A stretch of 57,628 nucleotides of DNA from Stagonosporopsis chrysanthemi. Lineage: Eukaryota; Ascomycota; Dothideomycetes; Pleosporales; Didymellaceae. Both the position numbers and the translations under genes were made by a program. The stretch's first letter is position 1, and each line of letters opens with the position of its first letter. Below are positions 31,186 to 41,930 of the stretch, piece by piece. Location: positions 1 through 57,628 of the forward strand of contig JAFISE010000189.1 in assembly GCA_022560025.1 (NCBI GenBank), given 5' to 3'. Under the pieces are notes generated by a model. It did no database searches. It was given only the letters and a program-made list of their open reading frames with translations, and was not told the origin of the DNA.

Positions 31186-31716
31186 ATGTCTCCCTCAGAT
31201 GCGCAGACTATGCCTCCTGAGAACCGTTCCTCACTAGAACCCAAAGCAAGGGGGAATATGCAACAAACTCGCTTCTCGGCCACTGCTCTTACTCCTGCTT
31301 TCACACCAATTGATCCATCTATACTAACCTTTCGCTGGCGCTGCTGCAGATCCGACTGTGTTTCACTAAATTACTACAGTACCAATACACATTCCACCCA
31401 CTTAGTCCGCCTTCGAGGAGGAATAGCAGCCGGGTACTGGGCCCCTGCCTACCGCCTGACCAAGTGTAGAGAGTGCAAACATCAATCCTGTGGGGTATGT
31501 TTGCTGTTGCAGATTGAGTGGGGCAGTGTGGTGGCGATAGAGGGGAGTGAGGGCAGCGAAGATGATGATGATTCGGCTAGGGAGGTGTGGACAGGGATAC
31601 AAGCTGTAGATGAGAATTGCCAAGTGACGAGGCGGGATATTGTAAGAGATTTGGAGGCGGGAGGAAGAATTGTGGAGTGTTGCGATGGAGGGAGGACAAG
31701 GGCGAGTTCGTGGTGA
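31186..31716 (+). CDS. Hypothetical Cys-rich (zinc-ribbon-like) protein
   Basis: 176 aa from ATG 31186, starting 4 nt after the deaminase frame's final stop and shifted one frame from it. The frame is open upstream to about 30913 without a stop. I do not recognise a family. It has a Ser/Pro-rich N-terminus, then WRCCRSDC and, 35 residues on, CRECKHQSCGVC. Paired cysteines with an adjacent His fit a small zinc-binding module seen in many fungal hypothetical proteins. An acidic stretch (EGSEGSEDDDD) follows. It may be a separate gene or the displaced end of the deaminase ORF; the ATG and the spacing favour a separate gene only weakly. Confidence 0.4.
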   Translation: MSPSDAQTMPPENRSSLEPKARGNMQQTRFSATALTPAFTPIDPSILTFRWRCCRSDCVSLNYYSTNTHSTHLVRLRGGIAAGYWAPAYRLTKCRECKHQSCGVCLLLQIEWGSVVAIEGSEGSEDDDDSAREVWTGIQAVDENCQVTRRDIVRDLEAGGRIVECCDGGRTRASSW

Positions 31717-31812
31717 AAGCTTGTGATCTCGATGTCAATTATCTGAATTATACAAAGGCTCTAAACTCAGACTGTGTGTGGAGCGGAAGCAGATATCCAA
31801 AACATGCTCTTC

Positions 31813-33470
31813 CTACTCATGCTTGTTGTATACCTTCACGTAGCGCACGTGCTCAATTCCCTGCGCGTCCTCGTGCCTCTGAGCCACGATCTTGTATCCG
31901 CCCAGCTTGGGCCACACCTTCGTCCAGCAGAACCAGTAGAATACACCGAGGAACAAGACGCCGACTCCAACGATTGGGAAGACGTAATATGGATAGCCAT
32001 CTGCGTTCCAGGAGCCAGAAGGAGGAATGAAGGGCACGAGGGCCAGGAAGATGTTAGCGGCAAGGTAGAGCACGGCGATTGGCAAGTATGTGTGCCATGG
32101 CGACTCCCAACGCTCCTTCTTCGAATAGTGCAGGTAGATGAGGCCGGCTGTAACGAAGCCATTGATCCAAGCGCCGGGGTAGGTGTACAGATCGGTAATG
32201 AAGTTATATGCGGGTCCAGCAGGGGGGGCAACGAGGACGATGACGGTGATCAACCAGTGCAGGAAGAGCGCGGGTGCCGGGGCGCCAAAAGGCTTGATAG
32301 AGGCCCAGAACTTGCTGTATGGGAGGAGACCTTCTTTCGCAAATTCTTGGTTCAGGCGAGCATGGGCGAAACTGACTGCGAGCACGTTGCCCAAATTGCT
32401 GAGCGCGACAAAAGCCGGGAGACTGCGGGCACCGGCACTGTCGCCAAAGACGTTGCGGAAGAAGACTCCAGCGACGATGGCTTCACTTCCTGCGAGGTCT
32501 TCCTTTGAGATGGCGGCGAAGTAAGCAACATTGGCGAGGACGTAGAGAATGGTAGTGCCGCCAATGGCAAGAGGTGCAGCCCAGGTGAGGGTCTTCTTCG
32601 GGTTCTTGATCTCGCCGAGCACGTAGTTGGCGTTCTCCCAACCCTTGTACGAGTAGATAATGCGAAGCAGTGCTTGGCAGTACTCGTACGCACCACCGCC
32701 TCCGTAGCCTTCGCCAGTGTGGAGTGTGAATGCGTTGTCAAAGTTGTGGGGGTTTGGAACCTTGCGGTGACCAGCAAGAGCTGCGAATCCAGAGAAGACG
32801 ATGAATAGGAGGATGAAGACCTTGAAAACACCGAGGACGTTGAACAAGCGAATGCCCCACTTTGGTGCAACAGCATGTAGGGTGACTGAAAAGGTGATGC
32901 AGGCGATAGCAATACCGCGAGCGACCCATCCATCGACTGTGCTGCCAGAGGCCAGCAGGCAGTAGCGGCCGAAAGCGAGGGCATTGCCAGACGAGAAACC
33001 GAGCAGAAGCATCTGCGAGGCGAGGACACACGTTGCGACGTATTTGGGATGACGGTAGACGCGCTCCAGGTAGTTCTTTTCACCACCTGAGCGAGGGATG
33101 GCAAGGCCAAACTCAATAAAGACGGACAATCCAGCAAAGGTCAAAATTCCACCAATAATCCACAAGAAGAGCGAGACGCCGACTGAGCCAGACACTGCGA
33201 AGATACCAGACGGGGTGGAGAAGACTTTGAATCTTGTCAGCAATGGCCAGTCGTGGTTGCAAACAGAGACTCACTTCCAGTACCGATCATCTTGTTTAGA
33301 ATGACAAACACGGTAGCCGTGTAACCCAGCTTCTGGCTATCGTCGTAGACGAATGCCTGGTCTGCCTGGACACTGACATTCTCGTCTGTGTAGCCCGGCG
33401 GCGGAGGCGAAGTTTCGTGGCCGGTCTCACGCGCAACCTTGTGGTCGCCCTCATCGAACTTTGTAGTCAT
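31813..33470 (-). CDS. Mup1-like high-affinity amino-acid (methionine) permease
   Basis: Plasma-membrane APC/LAT-type permease. Exons 33470-33275 and 33224-31813 (50-nt intron) encode 535 aa. The join restores NKMIGTGIFSTPSGIF, the TM1 signature of Mup1/LAT transporters. About 12 helices follow, with SGGEKNYLERVYRHPKYV (loop after TM3), SYKGWENANYVLGEIKNPKKTL (TM6 and loop) and NVFGDSAGARSLPAFVALSNLGNVLA. The cytosolic N-terminus is hydrophilic. Yeast Mup1 imports methionine and cysteine; substrate identity here is by family only. The start is the ATG at 33470 because the frame further upstream has no family sequence. It is convergent with the Cys-rich ORF. Confidence 0.88.
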
Positions 33471-35078
33471 GCTGGACTGTATGGCTTCCCACAACCTCGT
33501 GGAAAGGTGAAGTAAAGTCCAGATAGAGTTTGTGACGCTAGTGCAGGTGCTGCACGGTTTGTACAGCGAGCGGGAACCAGTGGAGCGGACGCACTGCACG
33601 TTCTGGAAGTTCTGGAGACGAAGCTGGGGTCATATAGGTGCTCCCCATGGCGTGCTCACCTTTGTCTGGGCTCGCAAGCATCAGGCTGCACCGTCTCTGC
33701 GCAAAACGCCTACATCTCGCGATCGTCATACAGATTGACGTTTCAAGTCTTGGGTTACATGGTAGCCCAAACGGTCGGTAAGGCATCCATACGCTGAATG
33801 GTCGAGATAGACCGAATCGGGAAGGTCAAGCAATTGTTCTGGTGAAGCACTCTTGGTATGCGCTACGAGCGGTGCGCAGAGTGATCAGCTCCGATGTCGT
33901 GATCGCTCGGCGTAATTCGTCTACCGTAAAAGCGCGAAGAGCACCTTGGCAACTGGAAAGCACCACATTGTCTGGCTGGAAACTGTTGTTGGTGGCTGCG
34001 GCCATTGCTTCTCGTTCACAGAAATTCTCTTCGAGATAGGAGCCTTTTACGCCTCGGGAAGGTGCTAGTGTCGCAAGGAAGACGGTCAACTGTAGCGGAA
34101 GGAGCGGAACATCGCCAAGGAATTGTGTTGCTGGCGCACTGGCCGCGCACTCATTTACTTCGTTTTCTCTACAATCCAGAAGCTCTATGGCTCAAAAGGT
34201 GCGATTTGGGCGTTGTTGTGGTGATGCTGGATCACTACCTCGCCACCTCGCTTACAAGTCGTGGGCGGCTGACCATGGGCGGCGCAGGGAGACTTCAGCG
34301 CACCCAAACATAACTTCATCACCAAATCTTCGACATTTCCAATGACACTTCACGTGAGATATCACGGCCAACAGCAGCCAGTCTAGCTCTTCTCCTTGCG
34401 ATGGTCATGGACGATCGGTAGTTTCTCGCAGTCTGTCCGACCTCAACCTGATGCTTCTAAGCAGAAAGCCTGACACTATATGTTGAAGTATGGGCGTTGT
34501 AGGAGACCAAACAGTACTCGCCCCAATATGCTACGCATATACTGAATAGGATGCGACGACCGTGACAGTCTGTGGAAAGCGAACATGGAGTGTCAAGCTT
34601 TACTCACACGCCGATGTAAAGCTTGGTGACGCCACGCCAGCCACAACGCAGGAACGGGACGATATCAACATCATAAACCATCCGCTCAAAGGAACAACTT
34701 TTGACATCTCCTAGCTTGGAAACAAGCCATAAGTCGACCTCAACTCAGGAAGCCAATTACCCCCCTTTCTAGCTCGGTAGCTCATTGGTGGATCTTCTAC
34801 GTCCACACTCCCCACAAACCCCAGAAACCTCCATGTGGAGCCTCTAGCCACACCCCGCGTTCCCGCAAATCCCGGGTCTGCTTGATTGGACCATCCCCCG
34901 GACTACGAGTCGAAAAGTCATCTCCCACGGCCCATGGCGGCGTGTCGGAGGCTTCTAGGAGATGAAGCCTGCGTATGCAGCGAGCTTCCATGGTAGACAG
35001 CCGAGATCCCTGCTCCAGTTTTCCCGTCATGCAATGCGCGGGATGTAAGGTTAGCTGTCCGGAATAACAACTGGAGGC
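33471..35078. other. 1.6-kb intergenic, divergent promoters
   Basis: Lies between the permease and pectin-methylesterase genes, which are transcribed apart. Several short frames are present; none is supported. CCCCAG, a CreA-type core on the minus strand, occurs near 34816-34821 on the esterase side. Confidence 0.5.
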
Positions 35079-35086
35079 TATATAAG
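35079..35086 (+). promoter_or_regulatory. TATA box of pectin methylesterase gene
   Basis: TATATAAG lies 85 bp upstream of the start codon at 35164. Confidence 0.6.
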
Positions 35087-35163
35087 ACTTTGTGCCCAGA
35101 CTTTAATCATCACAGTGTAACTTATCCTTGCATTTGATCATCGAATCCGAATTGAATCTCAAG

Positions 35164-36419
35164 ATGCGTCTTAGCATAATAGTTGCAAGCCTGGTTGAGG
35201 CTTGCGCCGCGCTATCCGCAGTCAACCGCAAAGCTTGTCAGCATCCTACTCGAAACGCTCTTGACGGGTGTCCTAAGGACACACTACTGGTCGGTCCCGG
35301 CCAAAAATACACCACAGTCCAGTCTGCCATCCTGAGTCTACCAAACAATACAGCGGCATCACATATCCTTGTCCTCCCCGGCAACTACACTGAGCAGGTG
35401 AACGTCACTCGCTCAGGCCCTGTATATCTTTTCGGACAGACCAAGCACCCCAACGACCAAAGCAAGAATACGGTCAACATCATCTGGCGCAATGCTACTG
35501 GCGCCGGTATTGTGCCCAACATTGACAACGCATACACTTCCACACTCACAGTGGCGCCCACTTTCAACTCCAGCACGACCGGCAGCGGACCGACTGGCAA
35601 TCCAGTTCCAGCAGACACCCCCTTTGGTAACATCGACTTTCGAGCTTACAACCTGAACTTCGTCAATGATTATCGCCCATACGCTGCAGGCCCTGCGCTC
35701 GCCGTGTCGGTCAGCTATGCTAACACTGGCTTTTACTTCTGCGGTTTCTACTCGTACCAGGATACAGTGAGCATTTGGATTCAAATTAGCCTGCAAAGCT
35801 AACTCGATTTTTAGGTTTACATTGGCAAGCTGGGCAATGCCTACTTCTACAAGAACGAAATCGCGGGCCAAACCGACTTCTTTTACGGCTTCGGCACAGC
35901 ATGGATCCAATCCAGCCTCGTGACGCTGCGCAACTGTGGGGGCGGTATTACAGCCTGGAAAGGCACAAATACGACCTTCGTGAACAAATACGTATGTTAT
36001 GATGTTCCCTCAAACTCATGTTCCCCATGCTAATCGACTAGGGCGTTTACATCCACGACTCCAAAGTCCAGAAAGCAAATGCTTCCCTCGCCTTGACGGG
36101 TAAATGCGCCCTCGGCCGCCCCTGGAACGCCCTCCACCGCTCCATCTTCGCCAACACGTATCTCGACGAGTCGATCCAAGCGGGCGGCTACATCGACTGG
36201 AGCAAAACCGATCCGCGCGTGAATGCTAACACGACCATGGCCGAGTACAAGACGTATGGGCCTGGATTCAATGCTACAGGACGGGCGGCGGGCAATGTGA
36301 CGATTGTCATGGATTCGAAGCAGTATGAGCCGTATTCAAGTCTGGAGAAAGTGTTTCAGTTTCCGTTTACAGGGAAGGGGGGGAACACGAAGTGGATTGA
36401 TAATGAGCCGGAGCGATGA
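35164..36419 (+). CDS. Pectin methylesterase, carbohydrate esterase family 8
   Basis: Secreted enzyme removing methyl esters from pectin, which exposes substrate for polygalacturonases such as the one at 10.7 kb. Exons 35164-35766, 35815-35991 and 36042-36419 (introns 48 and 50 nt) encode 385 aa. A short signal peptide (MRLSIIVASLVEACAALSA) precedes the beta-helix. Catalytic residues are in place: Q199-D200 in YSYQDT (acid/base), Q220 and D222 in GQTDFFYG (nucleophile), and R286/W288 in LGRPW. YTTVQSAI and ILVLPGNYTEQV are the family's N-terminal blocks. N-glycosylation sequons are frequent. The first ATG is used; the longer frame upstream starts only with TTG. Confidence 0.92.
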
Positions 36420-36790
36420 GTCCGTGTGGATTTTGTGTGGATTCGGGGTTATGGAATCTTGGGTATACTTAGTTGAAGCATACCACTTGCCGCAAAAAAC
36501 CTTAACTCTGAACTGGACATATTTTGTATGACATGAAACTCGGGAATCTTTCACAATCCATCCAGGGATGTGGTTGAACAGAAGGTCTTGGTATTCCATT
36601 TTGATAAACCAGTCCAGGCTTTCTCGTCCGCATCACCTCGATTCTCTCCTATATCGTCTCTAGCCAATTCCCCTCCTGCGGCGCTGCGCGCTATCCTCGC
36701 GCCTATGCAAGCCTGACCTGATCCCTGCTTAGTTTCAGGTACCCTGAACCTATATGCTAGCCTGCCTGCCTAGTATAGACTGCTTTCTCC
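36420..36790. other. Intergenic, convergent 3' regions
   Basis: Tail-to-tail spacer; 36640-36780 is rich in short GC palindromes and GCCT repeats, but no feature is supported. Confidence 0.5.
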
Positions 36791-37922
36791 CTAAAAGCTT
36801 GCTGGGGGCGCAACATCTATTAGAGCAAAGCCTGTCGTTTGTCCGAAAAACCTCCCCTTTACTGTAGCAAAAGCTGACACCGCAAGAACAGTTTCATTCG
36901 TGTAGATTTCTTGGTCGTCCCGGACGCTCTTCACATCGAGGAAATCTCCGTTATCGAATTCCAGGAACCACCTCGTGGTGTACGTGTAACCAGAGTTGCT
37001 GGACGTCCACACGTCCTCTGGCTTAACCGTGACCTTGTACCGGACAATCTGCAGACCAGTACTGGTACGAACTGTTGCAAACCGCAGATTCTGCTCGGGG
37101 TCTTTGTTGTCTGAGAGCCAGACGCTTGCCTTGATGTCTGAGCCTGGAAACTGGATCCCAAACCAGGTGAACTCGCTGTCGATTCCTCCATAGCTCCATT
37201 GGCGGTCATACCATGTCGTGGAGCGCTCTCCGTCGATCTTGAGAACCGAGTCGCCTAATTTTAGCGTTCCAGAAGTCTGGCAGCTGGGGAGGGACCACTG
37301 TGACGTGTTGCCGTTACCCCAAGCGAAGAAGCCCGTTCCTGCGTTCAAGATGACGCGAGATGTGGCGGACACTGTGAGGTCGTACTCGTATTCATCAGTC
37401 GAGCCTTGCGAGATCATGGTCGAAATGCTGTCGTCTGATTCGCTGGATAATTCAAAGCCAGGTGCTTTGATGCTCAGTTTTCCGTTCTTGGTAGTTGCAT
37501 TGTTTGCAAGGGAAACCACCTTTGCGCTCTGCCAGTAGTTCTCCGGGTGTATGGCATCCAAAAGCGATTGCCTAATAGCAGCGGTACCGTCGGGAAACGC
37601 GAAAGCATGGGATATGACCACGTATTGAGATGAGTTGACAGTAGTCAGGTAATGAGCGGACCAGAAAGAATTGGCAGGCGACAGAACGAGCTGAGAATTA
37701 GGCAGGGAATACTGAGTTGGTAATTCTGCCTGTGGATAGTCGTTAGCGCCTGATGCTGCAGGTGCGGAACATGATCTGCAGAGCGCAAAAGTCTACGCTG
37801 CAAAATTGTAGGACAGGACAGGTACACACATCGTATATGGTCGACGCGTTCTCAGGAGAGAAATCATAGAGGCGGTTGCTGGCGGCATGGAGCACCAGCT
37901 GAAGGAACGATGGGATGTACAT
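36791..37922 (-). CDS. Secreted lipocalin-like protein similar to kievitone hydratase (AttH/CrtC fold)
   Basis: Exons 37922-37828 and 37775-36791 (52-nt intron) encode 359 aa. A hydrophobic start (MYIPSFLQLVLHAAS) looks like a signal peptide. The body carries YPQAELPTQYSLPNSQ, NSFWSAHYLT, TWYDRQWSYGG, FTWFGIQFP and ASVWLSDNKD. TWYDRQW and the double-barrel layout are typical of the hydroxyneurosporene-synthase/AttH group, which includes kievitone hydratase, a Fusarium enzyme that detoxifies a bean phytoalexin. The substrate here is unknown. The exon-1 junction is the least certain part: of three overlapping GT sites only GTGTAC keeps the frame. The stop TAG is at 36791-36793. Confidence 0.6.
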
Positions 37923-38002
37923 GGTAAGAAATTTCGTCGAGTGATCTGAATTCAGCGAGTTGAAGGAACAACGGAAGACACCGATAAAGGTCAAGGCTGA
38001 CC
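37923..38002. other. Upstream region of hydratase-like gene
   Basis: Short spacer before the coding-like segment; nothing specific seen. Confidence 0.3.
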
Positions 38003-38112
38003 TCACCACAAGATTAAATAGGTCTTGACTGACAGGTCGAGCTCATCTTTCGCAGCGAAACGGATGTGGTCCCAGTTATCCGGCTTTGGCGGAAGCCAGT
38101 GCACTTCAACAT
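38003..38112 (-). pseudogene. Orphan coding-like segment, family not recognised
   Basis: Read on the minus strand from 38112 (after a good acceptor TTGGGCAG), the frame gives VEVHWLPPKPDNWDHIRF, then AAKDELDLSVKTYLILW and a stop. It has protein-like composition. A second coding-like piece with donor lies at about 38274-38350 (minus), but the two do not join in frame. Together they look like a decayed gene. I cannot name it; an acyltransferase-type origin crossed my mind without real support. Confidence 0.25.
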
Positions 38113-39004
38113 CTGCCCAATTAAGCATGCACCTACATGATCAGAGTGAAGTTGAACAAGACCACATGCTGAACAAGCCTATGTATGACATGAATCAAGC
38201 AATTTGAAACACTGGTGTATAGTGTTGGAGCATTACACTATAAAGCTATTGTAACAAGAGAGATGCTGTGTACCTTTTGAGTTCTGTCCTGAAAACTGTG
38301 AACCTTTCCTCACAATTCTGCATTACGCGCCGTGCGACCCTGGTCACCACCTAGAGAGTTGAGTCAATCTGATGTGTCCCATCTGCAATCCATGGACCTT
38401 TTCCTTTGCAAGATTACGAGGTGCTAGAGTAGGCATGATGACTAACTAGGTAGATCATAACGCTGCGTGGTCATGCCAAGCTCCACGAGCGGCCTTTCAT
38501 TCGGCGACGATCTCATCTCGGCAATGAACCCACCTTCATGTTCGGCAAAAGACCCATCACAGCGCGCCGTCGGCTGGCAAGCACTGCCAGAAGGACCGGG
38601 ACGGCCCTTCCCACGCGCGAACCGATATGAAGATGGCATTACTGGTTCGCGATATGTACGCGTTTCGTTCCATAGGCGACATACGCTTGGGCCTCAAGAC
38701 CTGCTTGTAATGCAGGTTGCAGCTCATTGCTTGACGCCCGCGTTATCTGTGATAAAAGCAAAACTTGTCTTGAGTGACATCCCATGATCAGGCTGAAAAC
38801 GAATCTCTACAAGGTACCGCATCGCGGATGAAGTTAGTATTGAGTACCGCGCACCACTAGCCATCGGTTCCATATCTACTCTCTGCATCCTTTATTGGAC
38901 TGTCTAAGCGCCCGTTGTGAATACATCAGTCTAGTGGAAGTTCAAAAATGGCTACTTATAAATTGTCGTAAATTAGCTAAGAACGTCAAAGCCCTGGAGA
39001 CTCT
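38113..39004. other. Intergenic, possibly containing more of a decayed gene
   Basis: Apart from the coding-like piece at about 38274-38350, nothing is supported. Confidence 0.4.
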
Positions 39005-40192
39005 TCAGCCAAGTTGCTCCGTCCATGCTGGTTTCACCGTTTCGCGAGGATCGTAAACATATCTGTAGTACAACACTGCCGCGACAAGATGTAGTGACCA
39101 GAAGTACCACGAGAAGATTATTTCGACTCGACGAGTTGTCGCCCTACCGCTGGCGATGACCGCCTTGAACGTAATGGAGGCCCATAAAAGGCAGAGTGTC
39201 GCCCAGACGCCGATCATTATTGGAGCAACTATGTGGCCTGTAGTTGAACCTATAGGATGCTGATTCTTTGGTACCACTGAGATGAGATGTGAGAGGAGCC
39301 AGTATGCTGCTGGCACAGCTAGGATAAGCAAGAGCAGGATGTTTTCAAGATCCAGTAGACGCCTCCTTGCTTTTATAGAGGGCGTTTCAGCGTCATTCAG
39401 GCTTGCAGTCCCTGTTGTGACTTTGGCTGATACCTGAGTTCTCAGTTTTAGAAAGTTGGAGTGCAGACCGGAGGGTATGAATGCCAGGCTTCCACAGAAG
39501 AGGATTGTAAGTCCTGTGCTTTGCAGAGTGTCCAGGGCCAGCCCATAGTCTTTAGATATAGACACCAGCGCTTGGATAACGGTGTATAGTAGGAAGCATA
39601 CACTTGTGGCGATCGTCAAGTATGGAAGACTGTCGAATCCTGAGCCTTTGACGACCTCACTCTCTTTCAGGGCTTCGGGAGAGTTGTAAGCCTTTGGTAG
39701 TACCACCAGTAGCTCAACAATAACGAACGATCCAAGAAACATGCCTGCGCAGATCTGCGTCACAAGTACGCCTTGGAATGCAAACAACTTCACAATCTGC
39801 GGTACAGAGAACGCAAAAATGACCCATCTGGTGTATGTGTTCTCTCTGAAGTCCTTGAATGTGCCCGAGTTGTTATCCTCTGGTTCCTCTGTATAGCGCT
39901 GAATAAAAATCCTCCTATTGGCAGCCTTGAACGATCCATTGGTGAATCTATACACCATGGTGCGTATGATGACTATAGAAGCATCAAGCAAGCACATCAC
40001 TGGCGAGATCCGCAGCAGATGACCGATTCCTGTAGGGCTGTCGCAAACTCTACCGCACGGTTGCGTCATGGAGTTAAGTGCAATCGGGATGAGCCCCCAG
40101 AATGCTGATTGCCATGACACCTGGCCTGGGACGCTTGGAGCTGCAGACTGCTCAGAACAAGGTATTGATGTGTAAACGCAGCACTCACCCAT
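39005..40192 (-). CDS. Multi-spanning membrane protein, family not recognised
   Basis: Intronless, 395 aa, with ATG at 40192. Hydropathy by eye suggests about seven to eight membrane helices, for example WVIFAFSVPQIVKLFAFQGVLV, CAGMFLGSFVIVELLVVLP, LENILLLLILAVPAAYWLL and IFSWYFWSLHLVAAVLYYRYVY. A hydrophilic loop (YTEEPEDNNSGTFKDFREN) and a basic segment (SIKARRRLLD) separate them. I see no transporter or receptor signature. It has the same strand as its neighbour at 40707-41930, which may or may not be meaningful. The name stays open. Confidence 0.65.
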   Translation of the reverse strand: MGECCVYTSIPCSEQSAAPSVPGQVSWQSAFWGLIPIALNSMTQPCGRVCDSPTGIGHLLRISPVMCLLDASIVIIRTMVYRFTNGSFKAANRRIFIQRYTEEPEDNNSGTFKDFRENTYTRWVIFAFSVPQIVKLFAFQGVLVTQICAGMFLGSFVIVELLVVLPKAYNSPEALKESEVVKGSGFDSLPYLTIATSVCFLLYTVIQALVSISKDYGLALDTLQSTGLTILFCGSLAFIPSGLHSNFLKLRTQVSAKVTTGTASLNDAETPSIKARRRLLDLENILLLLILAVPAAYWLLSHLISVVPKNQHPIGSTTGHIVAPIMIGVWATLCLLWASITFKAVIASGRATTRRVEIIFSWYFWSLHLVAAVLYYRYVYDPRETVKPAWTEQLG

Positions 40193-40706
40193 TATCTTTT
40201 ATCTTTTAGAATCAAGTCGCGTGCGGGATCTGGTCTTCCTAATTGACGACGGTGTGAACAGACTTGGCGGCGCGAGATTGTCTTGAGAAGCAATGAAGTT
40301 GAATATCATGAGCGTATTGTTCCAGCTGGCGTGGAGATCAGACCTCTTATAGCCATTGGTCCAGACGCATCATCGTCATTCGTATTGGTTTATGCGCCTA
40401 GACCTGCGCCCACTTCAGCTCCGGCTATGTCCTGGGGGCTGTGGCGTCAAGGGTCATGTATTGATAGGCTACTTCCAAGCCACCAAGGATACCAGCTGAA
40501 GTGACTCTTCGGGCGGATGATGATTTAGACGCGTGGTTGCCGTGCTAATGCAAGTTGGACATGTGGGCACACGTTAGTTTTGCGAATTGCGATCTTGAAT
40601 GTCTACAAAGTCAAACTTAAAATCACATATAAACTGCTATGTGTACAGGAACCCGACACTAAGCCACTACAAGACTTCTACACTGACTGACTACGTTCTA
40701 GATGTA
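40193..40706. other. Intergenic between two tandem membrane-protein genes
   Basis: No supported feature. Confidence 0.5.
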
Positions 40707-41930
40707 TTAACGTGCAACTGCCGTATTGATCTTCCTGGCGCTTTCCATAGCAGCATCGCTATCCTTCTTCTCGAAGCTCTTTTCGACCGCCTCCCCAGCG
40801 CTCAAGGCCGACGCTGTCCCTGCTGCAGCTCCGCCCCCCACTACTCCAACTGCAAGTATACCCACTAATGCCAGAGGTGCTGCCGGTGTGAAGACTAAGC
40901 ACCCAAGGCCTGTTGCGATTAAGCCGGCAGCGCCTCCGGCAATGCCACCCCCAACTCCAGCACCGATGGATGCAGAGACAGCTGCTACCTTGCGACCAAG
41001 GCTTGGTCCAGGCTGTGCTGGCTCAGGATCAGCCATGTTGTATACGTGGTGGAACATCTTCTTCGGGGCGCCAGGCATGTTGAACTGGTAGTATTCGCCT
41101 CCTGTGCGACTGTGTAGCTCACCAGTCAAGGTGAGGGGATGGACTTCGGGAGGAAATGATAGTGGGTGCTTGAGCACTGTCAATTCCGTCGTTGGTAACA
41201 AGATGTGGAAGTCGGCGTTGGCGCCAACGATCTTGCGGACGACTTGCATTGAAGCCGTCAATGTGCTGAGGTTGTCAAAATACCCAATGAAACGTGGACC
41301 AACTCTTGCAATAGGAGCTCTTGGAGTCATCTGGGTTGATCCGCTGCAGTCTCCAGAACCAAAGATATTCATCCAAAATGTTGTGAGTAGAGCAACCAGG
41401 CATGCCCATGCCATGACGAGCCAGGAGTTGTAGTGCGAACGCTCATCTCTTCTCTGCTGCAACTTGTTGAAAGACCAATGCCAGTCGTTTCCGCGATGGT
41501 AAACCCATGTGAACTGCTTGCGGCCAGTCTTGAACTCAATTTCTTGCAGCCGTTGGGAATGCATGTCCACGAAATGGAACACACGCTCACCAAACTCCTT
41601 CGAATTTTGATTGTCCACCAGGATCTCGAGGCTCTTGTTTATTTGGCTAACATCTGTACCCAGTCTTGCGTGGAACTCGCTGAGGGCACGTTGAGCGGCG
41701 ACCCCAGTGATGGCGGAAGTAACAGCGGCTATTCCAAAGCAGGCCTGTGAGAACACAACACTGCAACCGACAGCCACGCCCATATTGGTGAGACGTTGCA
41801 CAGAACCGCCTTCTGATAACAGGGGCTTGAGGAGATCATGGTATCTGTTTGCCTGGCGCGCAAATTCCTCTCTGCCTTTGTTGACGCCCGAGGCCAAGAT
41901 AGGAAGCGTGATCGCCTCGATGATCACCAT
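40707..41930 (-). CDS. Membrane protein with glycine-zipper C-terminal region, family not recognised
   Basis: Intronless, 407 aa, ATG 41930. The N-terminal helix (IEAITLPILASGVNKGREEFAR) leads to an amphipathic/hydrophobic stretch (about 50-80). A soluble helical part (FHFVDMHSQRLQEIEFKTG) follows, then one clear membrane helix (about 169-189, WLVMAWACLVALLTTFW) and an extracellular-like middle. Last comes a 60-residue Gly/Ala-rich hydrophobic segment with repeated GxxxG spacing (GAGVGGGIAGGAAGLI, then GVVGGGAAAGTASALSAG). Glycine zippers pack membrane helices and occur in pore-forming or channel proteins as well as in harmless ones. The tail is charged (EKSFEKKDSDAAMES). No known domain recognised. 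Confidence 0.6.
   Translation of the reverse strand: MVIIEAITLPILASGVNKGREEFARQANRYHDLLKPLLSEGGSVQRLTNMGVAVGCSVVFSQACFGIAAVTSAITGVAAQRALSEFHARLGTDVSQINKSLEILVDNQNSKEFGERVFHFVDMHSQRLQEIEFKTGRKQFTWVYHRGNDWHWSFNKLQQRRDERSHYNSWLVMAWACLVALLTTFWMNIFGSGDCSGSTQMTPRAPIARVGPRFIGYFDNLSTLTASMQVVRKIVGANADFHILLPTTELTVLKHPLSFPPEVHPLTLTGELHSRTGGEYYQFNMPGAPKKMFHHVYNMADPEPAQPGPSLGRKVAAVSASIGAGVGGGIAGGAAGLIATGLGCLVFTPAAPLALVGILAVGVVGGGAAAGTASALSAGEAVEKSFEKKDSDAAMESARKINTAVAR

Noticed and set aside
34763..34800. tRNA-like words (tagctcggtagctcattgg)
   Set aside because: No matching acceptor stem, anticodon arm or GTTC-type T arm could be placed around it.
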